In this document: positions 54,289 through 64,000 of the stretch, piece by piece | How the letters are laid out: each line of letters starts with the position of its first letter | Numbering within the stretch: the stretch's first letter is position 1 | NCBI GenBank assembly: GCA_002118135.1 | Contig: BDIU01000297.1 | Coordinates: forward strand, 1 to 64,000 | DNA: 64,000 nucleotides | Direction of reading: 5' to 3' | From: Trebouxia sp. TZW2008 | Taxonomy: Eukaryota > Chlorophyta > Trebouxiophyceae > Trebouxiales > Trebouxiaceae | Notes under the pieces: generated by a model | What the model was told of the DNA's origin: nothing | What the model saw: only the letters and a program-made list of their open reading frames with translations | Databases searched by the model: none | Program-made: the position numbers and the translations under genes

Positions 54289-56487
54289 TGTGCTGCTACT
54301 GCTGACCCTGTTTCTGCTGCTGCTGCTGTTTGCACTCATGTTGCTGCTTGACTTTTAGCTGATTCCCTCACCTTGGTTTTTGACGTAAGCTGTGTATGTG
54401 CAGCTATGTATGCCTATGTTTGTATATGCAGTTCCCTGAGTATATCCTGGATAAGCTGCCAATCATGAAGAACATGGTGAGTGAAGCGTTCCAGAGGAGA
54501 CTGAAGCATCTTGCCCTGGTTGGCGTTCTGATGAACATGTATGAAGCTCCAAAGACCATCAGGAATGACACCAAACGAGCTGGAGGGCTCAACAACATGT
54601 CCAATAAGCTCAACATCCCAGTGAGTTATCTGATGAACCCAAACAATTTGACCTGTATGAATGAGTCAATCAGTCGAACAGGAAGTGTGCTGCCTGTTGC
54701 TGCAGCTCAAAGCATAGTGAGCTGCCTGTTTTGTGCATGGTAGAATGTATAACAAAAAATGCTGCTACCTACCTTCATCATGCATTTGCACAAGTATCAG
54801 TTTTCTCCGTCTGTCTGTCTCTTCCTGTCTGTTTGTCAGTGTGTCTGTCTGTGCGGCTGTCTGTCTGTCTGTTTGTCTGGCTGTGTCTGTCTGTCTGTCT
54901 GTCCGTCCGTCTGTCCCTTTGCCTGTGTGTCTGTCTGCCTGCCTATTGACATGCAGGTGCACATTTTGAAGTTTTTCTTGAAACAATTTTACTGGCGTGA
55001 TAAGGAGGTACACTTGAAGTGCATGGTAATCCACAAAGTCACAAAAGTCTCGTGCGGCTGTGAAACATGTGCAGGTGCCCATTTTGGAGGTTTTCTTGGA
55101 ACAATCCTACTGATGTGATTGGGAGGGGACCGTGGAAGTGCACGGCATTTCTTTGGCTTCAGTCTTCCTCATATGTTCAATATCTTGTGACAAACACAAC
55201 CGGAATCATTGACGTATTGACGTGTAGGTGCCCATCTTGGAGTTCTCCTAAAGCAATTCTACCGGTGACGGTACTCTTCAAGTGCATGGCACCCTAGTCA
55301 ACCTCAAACACCTCATTTGGCTGTGAATCATGTGCAGGTGCCGATTTTGGAGTTTTTCTTGAAAACATTTTACCGGTGTGATTGGGAGGGGACCATTCAA
55401 GTGCACGGCATTCCAGACAACCTCAAGCGCTTGATGTGGTTGTACATCATCATTGTAGCTGTTCTTGCTGAGGATGGGGAAATGTCATCTGACACCTTCG
55501 AAAAGCTCAGGAGACCCTTCAAAGTTGATGCTGTAGACGTAGCAGAACAACTCAGGTGGGAAACATTATTGCTCTTTCACCATTGCTGTTGAACCTCCTG
55601 CTTTCACATGCTCTTGAAGTGCATGGCATTTTGGACAATCTCAAGCGCATCATCATTGTAGCTGTTCTGATGGGGCAATGTGTTCTAACACCTTCGAAAA
55701 GCTCAGCAAATCCTTCAAAGTTGATGCTGTAGACATTGCAGGAAAAGTCGAGTGCGAACTGTTCTCAGTTCTTCCAGTGCAAGGCAACGCAATGCAGTGG
55801 AATGCAGTGTCAAGCCATGCAATAAAACCAAGGCTGAGCCACTCCAATCTCAAAAGTCTGTCACCAACTTTTAGCCCGAGACTGCCTGCAGGGAGCTGGG
55901 ATGTCAGTGCAATGCTGCAAAAGTCTTTTGTGACAGCAACACTACAAAACGTTCAGCGTTCCCTTGCTGTCAATTCCCTTCATAAGCTGCTTTGGACCAA
56001 GTGTGACCTGAATGATGCTGAGGTGTTCTGCTGATGCATGCAGGGAGCTGGAGTGTGAGTGCAATGTTGCAAAGACTGTTTTTGACGGCAAGACCTTCAG
56101 AATATTCAGCATGTCTCTGCTGCAAGCTGACTGAGATGCTTTTGGGCAACTGTACAGTGAGTGGAATCGAGGTGTTCTGCTGATGCATGCAGGAAGCTGG
56201 GGTGTCGATGTGACAAAGGCTTTGATGAATGCAAGCTTTTGATGCTTGTGTCACACCTTTCATCTTACTTGTACCAGCTCTTTTGATAGGCCTATGCAAG
56301 CGTGCTGAGACGATTTGCTAATGCACGCAGGGAGCTGGGGTGTGAGTGCAATCCTGCAAAGGCCTATTACGACGGCAAAACCCACAAGACATTCAGCGTG
56401 TCCCTGCTGCCAGCTAAATCTGGCACACCCAAGACGTTACAAGAGTACTTTCCTGCACTGAAGCTGGGTGGACGCGGGCGCAAGTAG
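51373..56487 (+). CDS. RPA49: DNA-directed RNA polymerase I subunit RPA49
   Basis: Subunit of nucleolar RNA polymerase I that makes rRNA precursor. Start MTKRKRDDLADT at 51,373. The N-terminal dimerisation part is spread over exons with PFTFCFSSKFDFKL, then FRGLQDKADFVGKTYNDEY, then RYAIGVLDKATGKMQMIE (about 51,900). The linker exon at 52,485-52,690 reads MRKAALRDRNKVKEDDLQDD ... IIPPHHLDATKPFDAY. The tandem winged-helix part follows: about 53,760-53,910 (ALVDTVVKQLQQGID), 54,432-54,620 (FPEYILDKLPIMKNMVSEAF; NDTKRAGGLNN), 55,339-55,555 (ILEFFLKTFYRCDWEG; LKRLMWLYIIIVAVLAEDG; DVAEQLR) and the last exon to the TAG at 56,487 (ELGCECNPAKAYYDG; ALKLGGRGRK). Order and content match A49 of other eukaryotes. 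Many exons have decayed tandem copies in introns, and one intron holds a long CTG repeat. Confidence 0.75.
52580..53255. repeat. Tandem copies of the IIPPHHLDATKPFDAY exon end
   Basis: GATGC(C/A)ACCAA(G/A)CCCTTTGACGCCT(A/G)TAG occurs near 52,667, 53,023 and 53,200, with a weaker copy near 52,845. Each is followed by text like GCTTTGCCACAAC. The unit is about 170-180 bp. Only one copy is needed for RPA49. Confidence 0.75.
53370..53880. repeat. Tandem copies of an RPA49 exon, about 120-150 bp, four copies
   Basis: GTGCAGGCTTGAAGAGTTGGTTTCACCTGACTCTTA(C/T)AGAGCTTTG occurs at about 53,655 and 53,788, and diverged copies at 53,395 and 53,523. Each reads EELVSPDSYRALVDT or similar after a TGCAG acceptor. 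Confidence 0.8.
53955..54350. repeat. CTG trinucleotide-rich tract in an RPA49 intron
   Basis: Nearly 400 bp of interrupted (CTG)n with GCTCATCAGATGACCTTG repeated twice (near 54,097 and 54,149). It directly follows the exon ending near 53,912. The poly-Leu and poly-Cys frames are artefacts. The CATCAGATGAC text also occurs in the ORC5 CAG tract near 34,724 on the opposite strand. Confidence 0.9.
54822..54943. repeat. CTGT/TGTC tetranucleotide microsatellite
   Basis: Interrupted (CTGT)n tract in an RPA49 intron, ending just before ATGCAG at 54,951-54,956, which starts a decayed copy of the next exon. The complementary motif forms the long array at 12,126-12,605. Confidence 0.95.
54950..55770. 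repeat. Tandem copies of the ILEFFLKTFYRCDWEG exon
   Basis: TG(C/T)AGGTGCxCATTTTGxAG(T/G)TTTT(C/T)TTG recurs near 54,953, 55,070, 55,226 and 55,335. TGACACCTTCGAAAAGCTCAG recurs near 55,490 and 55,688 (second with A for G). Only the 55,339-55,555 copy keeps the full RPA49 frame. Confidence 0.8.
55880..56370. repeat. Tandem copies of the last RPA49 exon start
   Basis: TGCAGG(G/A)AGCTGG(G/A)(G/A)TGT(G/C)AGTGCAAT recurs near 55,887, 56,039, 56,189 and 56,327 at spacing of about 140-150 bp. The last copy leads into the terminal exon. Confidence 0.8.
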
Positions 56488-57126
56488 GCTGTGCCAAATC
56501 AGACTAGGTCTATAACCCTCACTGCAAATCTAGCGGCAATTCCTAAGGCTTGCTTGTCAGTGCGGTTTCGGGAATCCGCTTTCAGATCACCGACTGAGCA
56601 AACTACAGTTCTAGAATGTAGGGCTGCGATGCTGCAACATTGTAGGTCTAGATTGTGACATCATACACCGGGTGGACTTGAATTTGGCCTCACTAAAGCA
56701 CCTTATTAGCTGTGTGAAGCCCTGGCAATGCCATGTTTTCCGGCATGTACGATCTTGGTCTGCTTGCTCTCTCATTTGCATTGTTGTCTGCATTCTGCAA
56801 TTGGCAAACACAGAACCAAGCTGGAGCTTGCAACATTGTGAATTCTACTATGGCATTGAGGCCATCAGGCGGCCGAAACGACCAGTTTTTGCATATTTTC
56901 CTTGCAAAATTCATTAAAACAGTAGTGACAGAATGTACTGCAGCGAATACAGCGTGGCTGATAGGCTTTACTTCGTCAGCGGGAAGAGGCTCTGATCCGG
57001 TCTTCTACCGCATTCGTATCGCAAAATTGCGCCAAGTCACTGCTTGCTAAAGCTGCGCCAAGCGCAAGGCGTCGTTGGCAAGATCTCTGCAGACCTCACT
57101 CAGATCGCCGTCTCTCGGAGCGTGCT
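56488..57126. other. Intergenic region between RPA49 and the next gene
   Basis: 3' flank of RPA49 and promoter of the gene at 57,127. No motif-bearing frame is seen; GC content rises just before 57,127. Confidence 0.4.
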
Positions 57127-59811
57127 ATGGTCGACAAAGAACAGAAGTCTGCCTCTAAGCAAAAGACAGCGACTGCACCTGTCAAAGGAGCCGCAGCTGT
57201 AAAGGCAGAAGAAGCTCAGCCGAACACCAGCGGGGAGTCTGGCCAGCCTCAGACACAGTCTCAGGCACACGCATGGAGGTGTTTTGTGACCACTACCAAA
57301 GGCTCGAAGCTACTGCTGTTCGCTCAGCCTACGGCAGATGTCAAGCAGATCATGAGTGAGGCTTCGAGCATGACTGCTGCTGCTTCTATGCACTGCAAAC
57401 GGGAGCAGTGATGCAGCAAACCTGAAGTATTGCTGTCACTGTACAGGTGATGTTGCCAAGAGGCACAATGCTCAGTGTAAAGAGCTTGGCAGGATCAAGT
57501 GCAAGTTTCTTGCTTTGTGTCAAAACACAGAGTTAGAGGGCTTCAAGCTGACAAACGACATGATACTGCAAGGTACTCTTACCGACACGCTGTTCCAGAC
57601 TTAGCCTGGATTGATGTGCTGCAACCTTTGTCACGCACTGACACAGCTTCCCTTGACTGCAGATTTGGCTGCCAGCCCTCCTGTCTACCTCACAGCCTAC
57701 GTGGAAGACAGTGTGGTAAGCTTGCTTACAGCACAATTGTCAAAAGCATGATGGAGGATTGTACAACAAAGCTTTTTTGACGATGTCACCTTTGCAACTA
57801 GATGCTGTGGTCCTGGTCATGCGTGTTGACTCTGGCAATGATCACCATCTGCAGACATTGTCTTGCCTCAGGAGCAAATGCTTCTCTTGGTGTCATGCAG
57901 CCTACTCAGATGATACAGCTGACTGTGCAATGAAAGCTATCCTTGCTGTCATGCAGCCTATACGGATGATGCAGCTGCCTGTGCAATATAACATGTGTGC
58001 CCTTGCTCTGTGCCTGCATGTATGGGAACCTGTGACACACCTGTGAACACAAGTCATACATGTGCATTGAGCACCAACCATCAACAACTTTACTTGACCT
58101 AACTCCCACTTCAGCTTCTCTCACTGTCATGCAGCCTACAGTGAAGAGAAAGGCGTCAGAAGATGATGACAGTGCTGCCAAGAAGGCAAAGTCAACACCT
58201 GCAGCCAATGGTGCATCAGGCAATGGCACAGCTGCTAGTGAGGCGCCGAAGAAGCGAGGGCGTCCTTCCAACAAGGAGGTCAGCACCATGCTTTGCCCTG
58301 CTCCTCATGGCAAACGTAAAGTTCAGGATTTAGAACCTGACGACAATTTGTTGTCTGTTTGCTGCGCTTGCGCAAGCAGCTTATGTGGCAACAAGCTGTG
58401 AAAACGAGTCTGATCTGCTGCAATTGGATGCACAACTTAGAGCTGTTAGGCACATTGAAAGCTGTTGGCATACTGCAATTGTTTTGAAGTTGTTACCTTC
58501 CATGTGATGCCATTGCCACAAGCCTGCAGTGTGACAGATCACCGTCACTACACTGTCATACATCATACAATCTGACAGTACTCATCTCTTCAGGAGTACA
58601 TCTGTTGATCATCAGCCACCGGTGTTGTCTTGCCACTCCTTTCCTTTGGTGTTTACTACTAAAAGCTAGCTTGTCACATGCAGAAAGCAGAGAGGGAGGC
58701 AGCTGCTGCAGCAGCGCAGGCAGGAGCTGCTGATGACAAGGGCAAAGCACCACTGCAGACACAGGTTTGTACTGATGCCATCAATCTGCTCTATCACTGA
58801 TCTGCTGTAACAAACCTAAAGTGAAAAGGTTTGACCCCATCGTGGCACGGTGAGCCTGATGTCATTTCAGACATATAGATCGTACTGCATGCCAAGTAAC
58901 AGCCACTAAGTTACACCTGCTTTGATTGTGAGCTCAAGTCTCATGCTTCTTTGTGTGCAGTACATGTTCACTCTTCGTCCAGAGTACCTTAGAGGTTGCT
59001 TTTGTACTCCACAACTGCCCCACTCTTGATCACAATGCTGCAACATGTCTCCTCACCTGCCAATCAGCATTGTTACATCTACTAGTATACTTGCATTGGA
59101 ATAAGAGCAACATGTACCTGTTGCTTGCAGGAGGCTCAGGCTGCGGCAAACAAGGGCAAGGGCAAAGCTGAGACTGCCCCTGCCCCAGTCAGTCAGCCTG
59201 CCAAGCCACCCACAAAGCCCTCTGTGACCAAACCTGCTGCTCCAGCCAAAGAAGTAACATTACTGCTCCTACTCTCACTCTGCAGCAAGTGCATCCCTTG
59301 AGCCTGTGCATTTCATTTCCATTCGTGTCAGACGTATGCTAGGCAGGCTCAGCACGCCCAGCTAGGTACATACTGGGGCAATCAACTGTCTCCAAGCAGT
59401 TTGGTCCTGTGCTACAGGGCAAGCTACAGATCTTTGCCAACAGTAGCTGTGAATTTGTTCACAAGTAGGATCGCAGTCTAGATGCCCTTGTTACTCAGCT
59501 AGATTGTCTGCAGTGCACATCTTACCGCTGCCTCTTTGCCACATTGCTCCAAGGTAAAATGGCTAATCATGTCTTTGGCAATTGCCAGACATGGCTTTGC
59601 AATATAGGAGAAGCATCGACAGCTGAAAACTCATATTTGAAATGCTGTCATGCAGGAGGAGAGCAGCTCAGAGGAGGACTCTGATGATGACTCAGATGAT
59701 GACTCTTCTTCAGATGAGTCACAAACGCCAAAGGTGGCCAAAAAAGATGATGCTGATGATGATGACAGTGACAGCGACGAAGAGTCATCATCTGAGGATG
59801 ATGATGAGTAG
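57127..59811 (+). CDS. Lys/Ala-rich nuclear protein with AT-hook-like motif and acidic tail
   Basis: The start MVDKEQKSASKQKT at 57,127 follows a GC-rich upstream region. Early exons read HAWRCFVTTTKGSKLLLF and, in another frame, NLKYCCHCTGDVAKRHNAQC, a possible zinc-binding Cys/His set. The exon at about 58,130-58,277 reads TVKRKASEDDDSAAKKAK and PKKRGRPSNKE, the core of an AT hook. Then come KAEREAAAAAAQAGAADDKG (about 58,680), QAAANKGKGKAET with Pro/Lys-rich text (about 59,130), and a final exon (about 59,655-59,811) of alternating Ser, Asp and Glu ending in DDDE and TAG. This resembles Nopp140- or nucleolin-type nucleolar proteins in composition only. It may be two genes, one ending before 58,000 and one after. 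Confidence 0.5.
57890..58135. repeat. Copies of an acceptor with exon start
   Basis: TGTCATGCAGCCTA recurs near 57,891, 57,949 and 58,125, the first two followed by CTCAGATGATACAGCTG/TACGGATGATGCAGCTG and GTGCAAT. The third leads into the KRKASEDD exon. Confidence 0.7.
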
Positions 59812-60466
59812 CTGGACGCATTTTCAAATCCTCATGCACCTTGTTTTCTGGTCTTGTACAGCTGCACAAAACATGCAGAATGTTTACCTGTGAGGTTTGG
59901 TACATATGCAGCAAGTGTCAGGGTTGGCAGCGCCAGCAAACAAGACAGTTGCTGCTGTGAATGTCGTTTTGTACAGGCCTGTTGCGCAGTTGGGGTGTTG
60001 TTAGATTTGTTGGGTACATTGCAACGCATCAGACTATGACTTGTACAGTAGCAGTGCAAAGTAAAAGCTTCAACTTGCACATTGCGGGGTTCCAAATTGA
60101 GTAGGCAGTCCATCAGCAAAAGCAATTGGCGTACCGTTGATCACTGAGTTGAAATTTACTGTAAGCACATCGACAACAGTGTGTGCATTCAATTTGATAT
60201 ACATTCTTTGCAAGCCTAAGGCACGAAGGGAGTCACCTACATGAATCGTAAATGAGCATGACAGCCACGTGTGATCTCAGCATTGCTATTTTACAACTGC
60301 ACGCCCCTGATGCATACATCAGTGATCATTGTGAACTATGACAGCAATGTTAAAATTTCGTATGTGATGCATGCAATGCATTGCAAGGTCGAAAGCCGTG
60401 TAGAATGCCCTAGTAAGCTCTAGAAGCAACATAAAATGCAGGCCCCGCTCATGATCACCAACTGTT
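59812..60466. other. Intergenic region between convergent genes
   Basis: 3' flanks of the acidic-tail gene (plus) and of the cation exchanger (minus). No gene-like frame is seen. Confidence 0.45.
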
Positions 60467-63400
60467 TCATAACCACAGCACATCATCTTCCACCAAAACA
60501 AAAGATATTTGAAACACAACATACACTGCAAACAATGCAAGCCCAATCTGCTGATGCAGGCGCCATTGAAAGACTAAGGGAACGACACTAACCAGCAGCG
60601 ACAAAATCAAAACACTCTGGATCACCAAAAGCTTGATGCCATTGGTGAGCGCCATAACTAAGGCTCCATTCTTCATGCAAGAATATAGTACAGGCAGGCC
60701 AAGACCCATCATGAGGTTGAACACAGGGCCAGCAAAACAGCCAGCAATTGCCATCGTGCTGTGTCCCATTTTGGCCAAAGTATATGTGGCTACCAATTCT
60801 GGAACTGTCTCACCCCATGACAGAATGGTGCCACCAATCAAAGCCTGCGAATGTGACATGAGACACTGTTTCAGGCAAGCAGGACCTTGTCATTGGGTGA
60901 AGAGTGCATCCCAAACACAATGACAACAGTTCAGGTGCTCTGACAATGTCTCACCCCATGACAGGATGGTGCCACCAATTAGAGCCTGCAGCAGTGACAC
61001 AAAACACTGCTTGAAACAAGCAGGACCTTGAAATTGACTTGGTAGTGCGTGTTTGGGGAGAACAGATTCGTATTTCTAGCACTATCTAACCCCAGTACAG
61101 GGTAGTGCTGCCATTCAGAGTTTGCAACAGTGACATGCAACAGCACATTGAGCAAGCAGGATCTTGTGGCCATCACACTGCAAACATGCATGCATCAGAG
61201 ACACCAATTCAATGGTGTCAGGTTTGCATTGCTGAAACTCTGACCCTCCATTTGACAGCAATGCAGATGCAGTGTGATACCGTGAGCAAGCTGTGAGGAC
61301 TGCGCAAATTGCAATGCTGAACAAATATATACTACTATATAATAGTGGGCAAAGACAGAAGATCACTGCAGGGAACGGGCTATACCGTGGGAGCATCTAA
61401 GATGCGGCCAAAGGTCTGCAGCAGCGCCACGGTTTCTGATGCCACCAGATTTAGCCACACACAGCTCATGACGATGCTGATGGTCGCGAAGCTGGCATCC
61501 ATCCTGCACAGAATCGCAGCAGTGGATCAACTCCAGGATCAAAGCAGCACAGCAATTCATGCCTCTGCAGCAGTAAGTACTGCAGCAGCGCCACTGTCTC
61601 TGATGCTACCAAGTGAAGCAATACACAGCTCATGACGATGCTAATGATCGCAAAGCTGGCATCCATCCTACACAGAATTGCAGCAGTGGATTGACTCCAG
61701 CATTGAAGCAGCACAGCAACTCATGCCTCTGCATTAGTAAGTACTGCAGCAGCGTCACTGTCTCAGAGGCCAGCAGGTTAAGCCATACACAGCCCATGAT
61801 GATGCTGATAATGGCAAAGCTGGCATCTGTCCTATACAGCCATTGCAGCAGGTCATCAAGTTTGCGATGCACAGCACACCAGCAGGCCATTGGCAACCAA
61901 TTAAACAAACTGTAGATCACGCAAATCTCATTTGGCTTACGCCATGCTGTACTGTTCTTGTTGGCACACATTGAGGCCCACCTTTACTGGTGACATGTCA
62001 TGCGTGTCTGACAGTGTCAGAAATTGGTGTTGCCAGGGATTGACATGAAGATCAGGCAAACCCCTGACTGCAAGACCTGGTTTAATCAGTCAAGCAAAGC
62101 ACAGGCGGCTATGTCTGGAAGCATTGCTCAGGCGAAGTTTGCTGAGCGTGTTGAAAGCAGCATGTGATGTCATCAGCTGAACAATTCGTGGAAACAACAG
62201 CAAGCCCTGTGCCAGTCTAGCGTTGCCAAGGCAGTTGTACCAGGAAGCATAGCTTCCGCCAGTCATGCTGATTTGGTGTAAATCAGTCAAGCCACAACAC
62301 CAAGGCCAAACAGCCACCTGCTGTTGCTGCACAGCAGCAAGTTCTATTCAGTCAAGCAAAGCACAGGAGTCATACCTGGAAGCATAGCTCAGGCCAGTCT
62401 TGCTAAGCTTGGTGTACACCAGCCAAGCTACAAGGCCACTGCAAGCTGACCATAGCAACAGGTAACCCCACCAGTGCACTGTGGAAGGGCCCAGCCCTAT
62501 CACTGCTAGTCCAAACCCTGGAGCCGCCACTGACATGCTGTAGCCGTACAGTTTAGTGAAGGACTCTGCAATCAGTAAAATAATGGTGAAGAAGATGGAA
62601 GCGTCAGCAGCCTCTGGTCTGCCCAGGATTCTAGAACTGCCAGCAAACGTTGAGACGCATGCAGCAGCCTCACAGGTTGCTGAAAGATTATGCAAGTAGG
62701 GGCACAGTAGTGAAGAAGTCAAGGGGGTTTAGCAACAGCTGCAGCTGGCCATTGTTGTCCATGTGGTTGAAGGCATGCATTACTGATTGCATGACTACCG
62801 CATGACTCACTGCATGATCTGGAAGCAGAGCATATGTGCATGGGGTTTGTAGCATGCATGAAGAGGACTAAAGGTGTTGTGGCAATGGCTGCAGACTGCT
62901 TTAGACGGCTCTTCTTGTCAATGTGGATGTCCACATGCATGACTAAATGCATGACTAGGCATGATCTAAATGCATGACTAACGACATTTCCAGAAAGCAG
63001 AGCGCACCTATGTGCATTGAGGGATTTGTGGCCTGCATGCAGAGGACTAAAGGTGCCGTGGCAATAGCTGCAGCCTGCTTCAACCTGCTCTTCTTGTCGA
63101 CGTGGATGTATGCATGCCTCACCAAGCGCATGACGAAGGACATGACGATGTGCAAGACTCGGGGGATGCTTAAGTGAATGATCAGGAAGCAGTGCACACC
63201 TATGTGCAGGGAGGGATTTGTGGCTTGCATGAAGAGGACTAACAATGCCGTGGCAATAGCTGCAGCCTGCTTGAATTGGGTCTTCTTGTCAATGTGGATG
63301 TCCATATGCATCACTAAATCACTAAGTATATGACTCAGTGCATGACCAATGGAATTGACAGAAAGCAGTGCGCACCTATGTGCATGGAGAGATTGGTTGC

Positions 63401-64000
63401 ATGCATGAAGAGGACTAACGGTGCCGTGGCAATTACGTCAGCCTGCTCTTCTTGTCAATTTGAATGTATACATGCATTACTAAGCACATGACTAAGCCCA
63501 TGACTAAGTGCATGACTAGGTACATGACTTAGTGAATGATCAGGAAGCAGTGCGCACCTATGTGCATGGAGGGGTTGGTGGCGTGCATGAAGAGGACCAA
63601 CGGTGCTGTGGCAATGGCTGCAACTTGCTTCAGCCTGCTCTTCTTGTCAATATGGATGTACACATGCAAAGTGGCTTCAAAGTGTTGCCTAGCCCATTGA
63701 CGCCAGGACTGCTCTGTAAAGCCCATCTCTTGAGCAAAGATAGGCACAATCTCTGCACCGCCCTCTGCATGCAATACAGCTAGTTGCCAATGTCTGGTTT
63801 GACAAGCATCTGATCTTGTTGACAAGGTGGTTGTACGCATGCAGCAAGGCTTCTAGCTATTGTCTTGCCCACTGTCGCCAGGTTCGCTCCGTAAAGCCCA
63901 ACTCCTGAGCGAAGATAAGCACAATCTCTGCACCGCCCTTTTCACACAGCACAGTCTGCTGCCAAAGCCTGGTGCAGACAAAAGTGAGCTGATTTGACGT
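60467..64000 (-). CDS. Cation/Ca2+ exchanger of CCX (NCKX-related) type, 5' part outside the window
   Basis: Membrane antiporter exchanging cations, probably at plasma membrane or vacuole. On the minus strand: 5' exons near 63,990-63,680 (cytosolic loop, with GFTEQSWRQWARQ); the exon KKSRLKQxAAIATAPLVLFM; about 62,720-62,360 with DASIFFTIILLIAESF and GYLLLWSACSGLVAWLV (membrane helices); 61,870-61,388 with WLNLLASETVALLQ and GRILDAPTV; and 60,845-60,467 with GGTILSWGETVPELVATYTL and AIAGCFAGPVFNLMMGLG. The last is the second alpha repeat, followed by four hydrophobic helices and ending VEDDVLWL and TGA. CCX proteins usually have GNSxGD; here the site reads GETVPE. The first alpha repeat must lie beyond 64,000. 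Confidence 0.7.
60820..61130. repeat. Copies of the alpha-2 exon start, three units of about 120-130 bp
   Basis: TCTCACCCCATGACAG(A/G)ATGGTGCCACCAAT(C/T)A(A/G)AGCCTGC occurs at 60,811-60,850 and 60,950-60,988, with a weaker copy near 61,087. On the minus strand each copy starts at a TGCAG or CGCAG acceptor and reads ALIGGTILSWGE, then a GTGAGA that could serve as donor. Confidence 0.8.
61380..61880. repeat. Three copies of the WLNLLASETVALL exon
   Basis: Units near 61,400-61,505, 61,565-61,675 and 61,735-61,850 share GCAGCAGCGxCAC(G/T)GT(T/C)TC(T/A)GA and GCTGGCATC(C/T)(A/G)TCCT. All encode on the minus strand FAIISIxMxCVxLxLxASETVxLLQ. The first copy continues into TFGRILDAPTV. Spacing is about 160-170 bp. 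Confidence 0.85.
62080..62420. repeat. Copies of an exon end in the exchanger gene
   Basis: CAGTCAAGC(A/C)AAGCACAGG and GGAAGCAT(A/T)GCTCAGGC occur near 62,090 and 62,357, and GGAAGCATAGCTTCCGCCAGTC near 62,245. On the minus strand they read variants of LSKTGLSYASRYDS. Confidence 0.65.
62800..63680. repeat. About 175-195-bp tandem units, five copies (exchanger loop exon)
   Basis: CCTATGTGCATGGAG(A/G)G...GCATGAAGAGGACTAA...GTGCCGTGGCAAT recurs near 62,834, 63,008, 63,200, 63,376 and 63,558. Each unit encodes on the minus strand DKKSRLKQxAAIATAPLVL and MHATNPSMHIGA. Four units lie between the copy attached to the upstream loop and the next helix exon. Confidence 0.85.

Noticed and set aside
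53957..54358. Poly-Leu / poly-Cys open frame
   Set aside because: Encoded by the CTG repeat in an RPA49 intron; no start context and no homology.

Overview
The window is nuclear DNA of a eukaryote with spliced genes, most likely a unicellular green alga (trebouxiophyte-like). This is inferred from the GT-AG introns (acceptors nearly always end TGCAG), the very frequent CAG/CTG repeats and the mix of gene families; no rRNA or plastid marker fixes the taxon. No bacterial operon signals are seen. Every multi-exon model here was built by eye from motif matches and splice-like junctions, so exon edges are approximate.

Layout. 1-1,670: no recognisable gene, with a 445-bp foldback element. 2,345-7,153 (+): a spliced Crypton-like tyrosine recombinase. 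7,870-30,893 (-): a locus of about 23 kb with four successive AAA+ modules of CDC6/ORC1 type. The last module carries the lid and winged-helix parts; the first three look degenerate, and low-complexity linkers lie between them. 32,074-37,917 (-): ORC5, another subunit of the origin recognition machinery. 38,433-41,112 (+): transposon remains, namely a broken tyrosine recombinase and the nuclease end plus 3' tail of a retroelement. 41,542-46,100 (+): two unidentified spliced genes and 5S-rRNA-like fragments. 46,795-48,573 (-): an HNH-nuclease-like gene. 49,311-50,416 (+): a broken gene for a HEIAHH (HExxH) domain, interrupted by a 318-bp terminal-repeat element. 51,373-56,487 (+): RNA polymerase I subunit RPA49. 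57,127-59,811 (+): a basic/acidic nuclear protein with an AT-hook-like motif. 60,467-64,000 (-): a cation/Ca2+ exchanger (CCX type) that runs off the right edge.

The strongest unexplained pattern is shared by almost all of these unrelated genes. Short segments that span a 3' splice site and the start of the next exon, or a whole small exon with its flanks, are copied in tandem 2 to 8 times with units of about 60-240 bp. In ORC5 one such 180-bp array stays open in frame, giving 60-residue protein repeats. In the CDC6/ORC1-like locus the Walker A exon is repeated with a 234-bp unit. Several micro- and minisatellites appear to have grown out of these copies.

Functionally, two replication-licensing ATPase loci (CDC6/ORC1-like and ORC5) lie side by side on the same strand. 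The polymerase I subunit and the acidic nuclear protein are neighbours on the opposite strand. No direct functional link between the two groups is shown by the sequence.
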